The notes under the pieces: model-generated
The model's database searches: none
Told to the model about the DNA's origin: nothing
Seen by the model: the letters and a program-made list of their open reading frames with translations, nothing else
Origin: Thermoplasmata archaeon
GTDB lineage: Archaea > Thermoplasmatota > Thermoplasmata > Sysuiplasmatales > Sysuiplasmataceae
Length of the DNA stretch: 8,941 bases
Direction: 5' to 3'
NCBI GenBank assembly: GCA_021811925.1
Contig: JAKAPY010000055.1
Span: forward strand, 1-8,941
Shown: piece by piece, positions 6,104-8,941 of the stretch
Numbering within the stretch: the first letter of the stretch is position 1
Layout: each line of letters begins with the position of its first letter
Translations under genes and position numbers: made by a program

Positions 6104-6591
6104 TACTTGACCACCATCTTTGTCTTTATTTCGGACATTTCACCATGCCCCTTTGCAAGCGCCTCTATTCTCTCGGCTGGGACGAGTATTCCCTCGCCAT
6201 GAGGCACTTCGAGCCCTGCCTCCACCATCCCGTTAAGCGCTGCATATATTCCCGAGTTCCTGGCCGGGCTCACAATGCCCGCATCGAGCACGGCTTCTGA
6301 AACTCCCCTCTTGACGGCTCTGCGCGCTGCGAGCAGACCGGTGAGATAGGCGGCGGCCGAATTGGATGCGGCCCCCTTCCACCCGTATTTTGCAAGTTCA
6401 ATGCTGCTCGCGGATGCGACGACCGAGTCGCCCGTGTTCTCGAATTCGATAAACTGGACTGTGAAGTACCTGTTTGTCTTCCTCACTACGGCCCTCGCCT
6501 TGCCTGACTTGACAAGCTTGAGCCTGTGCGAATAGTCGGTGAGTCCCTCTCTCCTTCTCCTGAATGGAACCTTATATCTTGGACCATGCAT
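6103..6591 (-). CDS. rpl18: Ribosomal protein uL18 (L18), 5S rRNA-binding
   Basis: Large-subunit protein of the central protuberance that binds 5S rRNA with uL5. The N-terminus GPRYKVPFRRRREGLTDY is the archaeal hallmark, followed by SHRLKLVKSGKARAVVRKTN. GWKGAASNSAAAYLTGLLA and the VLDAGIVSPARNSGIYAA stretch are family core motifs. Two starts are possible: GTG at 6600, overlapping the eL19 stop, or ATG at 6591. I choose the ATG, giving 162 residues. GGAG at 6603-6600, within AAGGAGTGAT, is a good Shine-Dalgarno 8 bases before it and has no room to serve the GTG. The protein then begins MHGPRYKVP, as in relatives. Confidence 0.94.
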   Translation of the reverse strand: MHGPRYKVPFRRRREGLTDYSHRLKLVKSGKARAVVRKTNRYFTVQFIEFENTGDSVVASASSIELAKYGWKGAASNSAAAYLTGLLAARRAVKRGVSEAVLDAGIVSPARNSGIYAALNGMVEAGLEVPHGEGILVPAERIEALAKGHGEMSEIKTKMVVK

Positions 6592-6595
6592 CTTG

Positions 6596-6605
6596 ATCAC
6601 TCCTT
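6596..6605 (-). promoter_or_regulatory. Ribosome binding site that decides the uL18 start
   Basis: The - strand reads AAGGAGTGAT, close to the archaeal anti-Shine-Dalgarno complement GGAGGTGAT. GGAG ends 8 bases before the ATG at 6591. The TGA stop of eL19 (6599-6597) lies inside it, so terminating ribosomes sit on the next initiation site. Confidence 0.75.
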
Positions 6606-7046
6606 CAACAGGCCCTGATCTCTCAGGTGCTCCTCGAGATTCCTTCTCCCCTTGAACATGCCGCCCTTGGTGAGTCCGTAATATTTCCTGTAGGTGGACC
6701 TGTCTATCTTGCCGCCGTCCCTGTACTTTCTCAGCTCATCCCTCATTGCCCTTATGCTCTTGACCCACCTTGTCTTTCCGGGAGACCTCGTATTGAGCGT
6801 TCCCTTCCTGCTTCCGTGTCCCTTCTGCCTCCCCTTTACCTTCTGCCTGAGGTTCTTGTTTATTCTTCCCCTTGAATTTCCCTTCTTGGGAAGCTTCACG
6901 ATGCTTCCGGACAGTATTGCCGTCCTCACATCAGACCTCGTGATTGCGTCGGCCACATCGGTGATCCTGTTCGGGTTGATCCAAACACGCGAGGCACCGC
7001 ACTTCAGTATTTCAGCCGCCATCCTCTTCTGATTCTTCAAATCCAT
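6597..7046 (-). CDS. rpl19e: Ribosomal protein eL19 (L19e)
   Basis: An archaeal/eukaryotic-specific large-subunit protein of 149 residues. MDLKNQKRMAAEILKCG and SRVWINPNRITDVADAIT form the conserved N-terminal domain. RGRINKNLRQKVKGRQKGHG and GSRKGTLNTRSPGKTRW are the basic rRNA-contacting segments, and a C-terminal Arg/Lys-rich helix with YRKYYGLTKGGMF ends it. Length matches archaeal family members. The ATG at 7046-7044 follows the eL32 TGA after 5 bases. GGGTGA, which includes that stop, serves as a Shine-Dalgarno 5 bases upstream. Confidence 0.97.
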   Translation of the reverse strand: MDLKNQKRMAAEILKCGASRVWINPNRITDVADAITRSDVRTAILSGSIVKLPKKGNSRGRINKNLRQKVKGRQKGHGSRKGTLNTRSPGKTRWVKSIRAMRDELRKYRDGGKIDRSTYRKYYGLTKGGMFKGRRNLEEHLRDQGLLKE

Positions 7047-7051
7047 TTAGC

Positions 7052-7735
7052 TCACCCGTTCAGCACACGAATTTCCAGCTTCTCCGCCTCGGCGACTATG
7101 TCCTGCCTTTTCCTGGACCCTACCGAATGGCCTATGCGCACGGCAGTGGTCTTTGGATCTACGCCTTCCAGTCCCTTTACATTGAATATGAGCTTCTCTG
7201 AAAAGCCTGAGGGGTGCAGGCCGCGCACACTGGAGGGAGAGCCGTAACCGACTGACACCGACTTCGGCCTGTAGTAGACAAAGAGCCTCATCTTGCCCTG
7301 TTTTCCCCTCGGTTTTCTCCATTTCATTCCGAGTCGCTGCGCCTTGAAATACTCGGCCCTGAGGAACTTCGGCCTGCGCTCGGCGATCTCCCGCCTGAGC
7401 TCAAGCGCTGCCAGCACTTCAGCGGTCAGCACGGGCTTTCTCTTCGCCTTGTGCACTTCGTCCCCTTCACCTGCAGCAGCGGGCTTCTCTTCGCTCACTT
7501 CCTCCTTCTTCTCCTCCGCTTCTGCCTCCTCTTTCCCTTCCTGCTTCTCCTCTTCGGAGAGGTCCTGGACCCATGACTGGACCGTAGCTTCGTCAACCTC
7601 AAGCTGTTCCGCTAGGCTGGCAGGACCGTTTTCCTCCAGCACTTTCTTTAGTGAGGCTGCATCCTCTATGCCCATGCCCTTCATCCTGGACAGGACCGCG
7701 TCGTCAACGCCGCTGAGTTCTTTCAGTTCAGTCAT
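7052..7735 (-). CDS. rpl32e: Ribosomal protein eL32 (L32e) with N-terminal helix-hairpin-helix-like extension
   Basis: An archaeal/eukaryotic-specific large-subunit protein. The family core is about 125-130 residues and occupies about 102-227, with RRPKFLRAEYFKAQRLG and KWRKPRGKQGKMR as diagnostic motifs. The protein has 227 residues because of a leading domain. Residues 1-58 (ELSGVDDAVLSRMKGMGI and following helices) look like a helix-hairpin-helix or SAM-like helical domain. Residues 59-95 form a highly acidic, Glu/Lys/Ala-rich linker. Haloarchaeal L32e carries a comparable N-terminal extension. The extension is in frame without a stop or other anomaly. The ATG at 7735-7733 overlaps the uL6 TGA by 4 bases (ATGA), and AAGGTG lies 5 bases upstream, so the long form is well supported as the translated one. 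Confidence 0.96.
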   Translation of the reverse strand: MTELKELSGVDDAVLSRMKGMGIEDAASLKKVLEENGPASLAEQLEVDEATVQSWVQDLSEEEKQEGKEEAEAEEKKEEVSEEKPAAAGEGDEVHKAKRKPVLTAEVLAALELRREIAERRPKFLRAEYFKAQRLGMKWRKPRGKQGKMRLFVYYRPKSVSVGYGSPSSVRGLHPSGFSEKLIFNVKGLEGVDPKTTAVRIGHSVGSRKRQDIVAEAEKLEIRVLNG

Positions 7736-8280
7736 GCGAGCACCTTTCCAGCTTTTTCGACTATATAAATTCCATCCTGGAAGACCCTTCTGTCATAGTT
7801 CTTAATCCTTGTCGCCTTCTCTATATTGGCTGCGGTCTGCCCCGCCTCCTCAACGTCTACCGAACTCACTGTGACCTGGTCCCCGGATATCGAAACCTTC
7901 GCCCGTCCCATGATCCTTGCCTTTCGCGGGAACCTCTCTCCGAGGAAATTCTCTATTATGACATCTGTTCCCTTGACCTGCACCTTGATCGGGAAATGGG
8001 CATAGACTATCTTGAGCCTGTACTCGAACCCCTTTTCCGCTCCCTTTACAGCAGACCTGATCTCCGAAGCTATCGTGTTGAATTCGGCAATTTCCTGTTT
8101 CCTGGGCATCTCGAGGTTGAGAACTATGCCGTCCTTCACATTGACGCTCACCCTGCCGAGGTGAAATTTTCTTGTGACTTCCCCGGCCTTTCCCTTGACA
8201 ACAAGGGCGCCATTGCTGAAACGCGCGGAGACTCCGTCCGGCATTTCGATTTCAGCCCTTATGTTTCCTGTTACCGCCAT
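7732..8280 (-). CDS. rpl6: Ribosomal protein uL6 (L6)
   Basis: Large-subunit protein near the factor-binding site, made of two similar alpha-beta domains. MAVTGNIRAEIEMPDGVSAR opens domain 1, which includes LVVKGKAGEVTRKF. Domain 2 contains VYAHFPIKVQVKG and ENFLGERFPRKARIMG, typical of archaeal uL6. The frame extends to an ATG at 8301 inside the uS8 gene. I prefer the ATG at 8280, which gives 182 residues: GAGGTGGT lies 4 bases upstream of it, and relatives begin at this point. The gene starts 10 bases after the uS8 stop and overlaps eL32 by 4 bases. Confidence 0.95.
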   Translation of the reverse strand: MAVTGNIRAEIEMPDGVSARFSNGALVVKGKAGEVTRKFHLGRVSVNVKDGIVLNLEMPRKQEIAEFNTIASEIRSAVKGAEKGFEYRLKIVYAHFPIKVQVKGTDVIIENFLGERFPRKARIMGRAKVSISGDQVTVSSVDVEEAGQTAANIEKATRIKNYDRRVFQDGIYIVEKAGKVLA

Positions 8281-8284
8281 CTTT

Positions 8285-8292
8285 ACCACCTC
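8285..8292 (-). promoter_or_regulatory. Ribosome binding site that decides the uL6 start
   Basis: The - strand reads GAGGTGGT, a near-complete match to GAGGTGAT, 4 bases before the ATG at 8280. It overlaps the TGA stop of uS8 (8293-8291). The upstream in-frame ATG at 8301 has no such element and would add seven residues unlike the family N-terminus. Confidence 0.75.
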
Positions 8293-8680
8293 AATAAACA
8301 TACGCCAGCAGTCTGCCGCCTACTCCGAGCTCCTTTGCCTTGAACTGTGAAATGACGCCGTTTGTAGTTGTCATTATGAGGAGCCCGAAATCCTGCGCCG
8401 GCAGGTATCTTGATTCGAACTGTTCGATGTTGTTCTTTCCAACCGCATGCCTTGGCTTGACAACTCCGCAGTTGTTAATTCTCTTGGAAAGCCGCACCTT
8501 GAATAAGCCCGCCTTCGCGTCGTCTATCAGCTCAAATTCCTTTATGTACCCGTTGTCGGCCATGACCTTCAGCACATGGCCGATAAGTTTCGAAGCCGGT
8601 CGAATAAGGCATTCGTCCTTTCCACGTTCCTCAGCATTCTTGATAGTGGCCATCGCATCATTTAGTGGATCGTTCTGCAC
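8291..8680 (-). CDS. rps8: Ribosomal protein uS8 (S8)
   Basis: Small-subunit protein of 129 residues that binds the central domain of 16S rRNA; in several organisms it also represses its own operon. NDPLNDAMATIKNAEERG (3-20) is the family N-terminus. PASKLIGHVLKVMADNGYI and the FKVRLSKRINNCGVVKPR stretch form the middle. YLPAQDFGLLIMTTTNGV and GVGGRLLAYVY are the conserved C-terminal part. The start is GTG at 8680-8678. GAGGTGA lies 4 bases upstream and contains the uS14 stop, which supports GTG. Length matches archaeal relatives (about 130). Confidence 0.96.
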   Translation of the reverse strand: MQNDPLNDAMATIKNAEERGKDECLIRPASKLIGHVLKVMADNGYIKEFELIDDAKAGLFKVRLSKRINNCGVVKPRHAVGKNNIEQFESRYLPAQDFGLLIMTTTNGVISQFKAKELGVGGRLLAYVY

Positions 8681-8684
8681 TTGT

Positions 8685-8691
8685 TCACCTC
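8685..8691 (-). promoter_or_regulatory. Ribosome binding site supporting the GTG start of uS8
   Basis: GAGGTGA on the - strand, a strong Shine-Dalgarno match, ends 4 bases before the GTG at 8680. Its first bases overlap the uS14 TGA (8692-8690). Confidence 0.75.
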
Positions 8692-8836
8692 ACGAGTATT
8701 TCCTGAATTCAAGCTGCGGGGCAATCTCCCTGAAGCACTGCCTGCAGAGATGCAGGCCGTATCTCCTCACTATACCCCTTTTTCTGCCGCAGCGGCGGCA
8801 ACCGTCCTTTCTTCCAAACTGCTTCTTGGGCTTCAT
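8690..8836 (-). CDS. rps14: Ribosomal protein uS14 (S14, zinc-binding form)
   Basis: A 48-residue small-subunit protein of the 30S head. It reads MKPKKQFGRKDGCRRCGRKR followed by GIVRRYGLHLCRQCFREIAP and ends in EFRKYS. Two CxxC pairs (C13/C16 and C31/C34) form a zinc ribbon, as in other archaeal uS14 proteins. The length is slightly below the usual 50-57. The ATG at 8836-8834 overlaps the uL5 TGA by 4 bases (ATGA). GGAGGT at 8848-8843 is an ideal Shine-Dalgarno, 6 bases before the ATG and inside the uL5 C-terminal codons. Confidence 0.95.
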   Translation of the reverse strand: MKPKKQFGRKDGCRRCGRKRGIVRRYGLHLCRQCFREIAPQLEFRKYS

Positions 8837-8941
8837 TCGACAACCTCCAGTCCGAACTGTTCCTTTAGGAAGCCAACACTTTCAGTAAGAGTGAGCCTGT
8901 GTTTTGCCGGCACCGGCCTCTTCGCGATCTGGCGCCTTGAG
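8833..8941 (-). CDS. rpl5: Ribosomal protein uL5 (L5), C-terminal end only
   Basis: The last 35 codons of a gene running in from the right edge, ending in TGA at 8835-8833. The visible peptide includes KRPVPAKHRLTLTESVGFLK and ends EQFGLEVVE. The basic, Pro-containing segment followed by a helix starting TESVGFLKEQFG and a final EVV is the usual archaeal uL5 C-terminus. The position directly before uS14 is canonical for the archaeal spc operon. The 5S rRNA-binding part of uL5 lies outside the window. Confidence 0.88.
   Translation of the reverse strand, partial: SRRQIAKRPVPAKHRLTLTESVGFLKEQFGLEVVE
8843..8848 (-). promoter_or_regulatory. Shine-Dalgarno of uS14
   Basis: GGAGGT on the - strand, 6 bases before the uS14 ATG at 8836. 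It is encoded within the Glu-Val codons at the end of uL5 and is the strongest match to the anti-Shine-Dalgarno in the window. Confidence 0.75.

Noticed and set aside
5322..6110. 262-codon open frame on the + strand
   Set aside because: It lies entirely antisense to uS5 and the start of uL30. The product has no recognisable motif, and the frame is explained by GC-rich codon structure of the real genes.
6592..6600. GTG at 6600 as start of uL18
   Set aside because: It overlaps the Shine-Dalgarno itself; the ATG at 6591 has correct spacing and gives the family N-terminus.
7293..7805. 170-codon Ser-rich open frame on the + strand
   Set aside because: It is the antisense of the Glu/Lys-rich eL32 N-terminal region; the Ser/Phe-rich composition is what complementing such codons gives.
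8281..8301. ATG at 8301 as start of uL6
   Set aside because: It lies inside uS8, lacks a Shine-Dalgarno, and adds seven residues not typical of uL6.
1..8941. Mobile element, CRISPR array, tRNA/rRNA gene or novel defence system
   Set aside because: No terminal repeats, spaced direct repeats, transposase motifs or RNA gene signatures were seen. Nearly every base is accounted for by conserved housekeeping genes.

Overview
The window is archaeal. Fourteen genes are visible: one partial gene on the + strand (left edge to 644) and thirteen on the - strand (8941 down to 645), packed almost without gaps. The - strand genes form the distal half of the archaeal spc-type ribosomal protein operon, in the classical order uL5 (partial), uS14, uS8, uL6, eL32, eL19, uL18, uS5, uL30, uL15 and secY. 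They are followed by a DUF106/EMC3-like membrane protein, an archaeal-type cytidylate kinase and the Cbf5 pseudouridine synthase. eL32, eL19, Cbf5 with a PUA domain, DUF106 and the Cmk type are archaeal/eukaryotic hallmarks, so the domain assignment is firm. The GC-rich coding sequence, the helix-hairpin-helix-like extension on eL32, and the absence of adk, eL34 and eL14 genes between secY and cbf5 suggest a euryarchaeal lineage, possibly Thermoplasmata-like. That lineage call is inference.

The right two thirds (8941-4515) encode ribosomal proteins. Neighbouring genes overlap by 1 or 4 bases, abut exactly, or are separated by at most about 10 bases. Most starts have good Shine-Dalgarno sequences, several of which contain the stop codon of the gene upstream, so translation is probably coupled. 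Two starts are better placed downstream of the longest open frame: uL18 at 6591 and uL6 at 8280.

The middle (4491-2168) encodes the protein-insertion machinery: SecY, with unusually long outer loops, and the Oxa1/YidC/EMC3-superfamily DUF106 protein. The left part (2132-645) holds cmk and cbf5. Both secY and cmk lack a strong Shine-Dalgarno and have a TATA-like box centred 26-28 bases upstream of the start codon. This is the geometry of internal promoters giving leaderless transcripts.

At the far left a beta-CASP metallo-beta-lactamase nuclease runs in the opposite direction and ends exactly where cbf5 ends, with no base between the two stop codons. Its extreme C-terminus resembles a PCNA-interacting peptide.

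I see no mobile elements, CRISPR arrays, tRNA or rRNA genes, and no convincing novel multigene system. This is a conserved housekeeping locus with several smaller points of interest. No stretch over about 40 bases lacks a gene.
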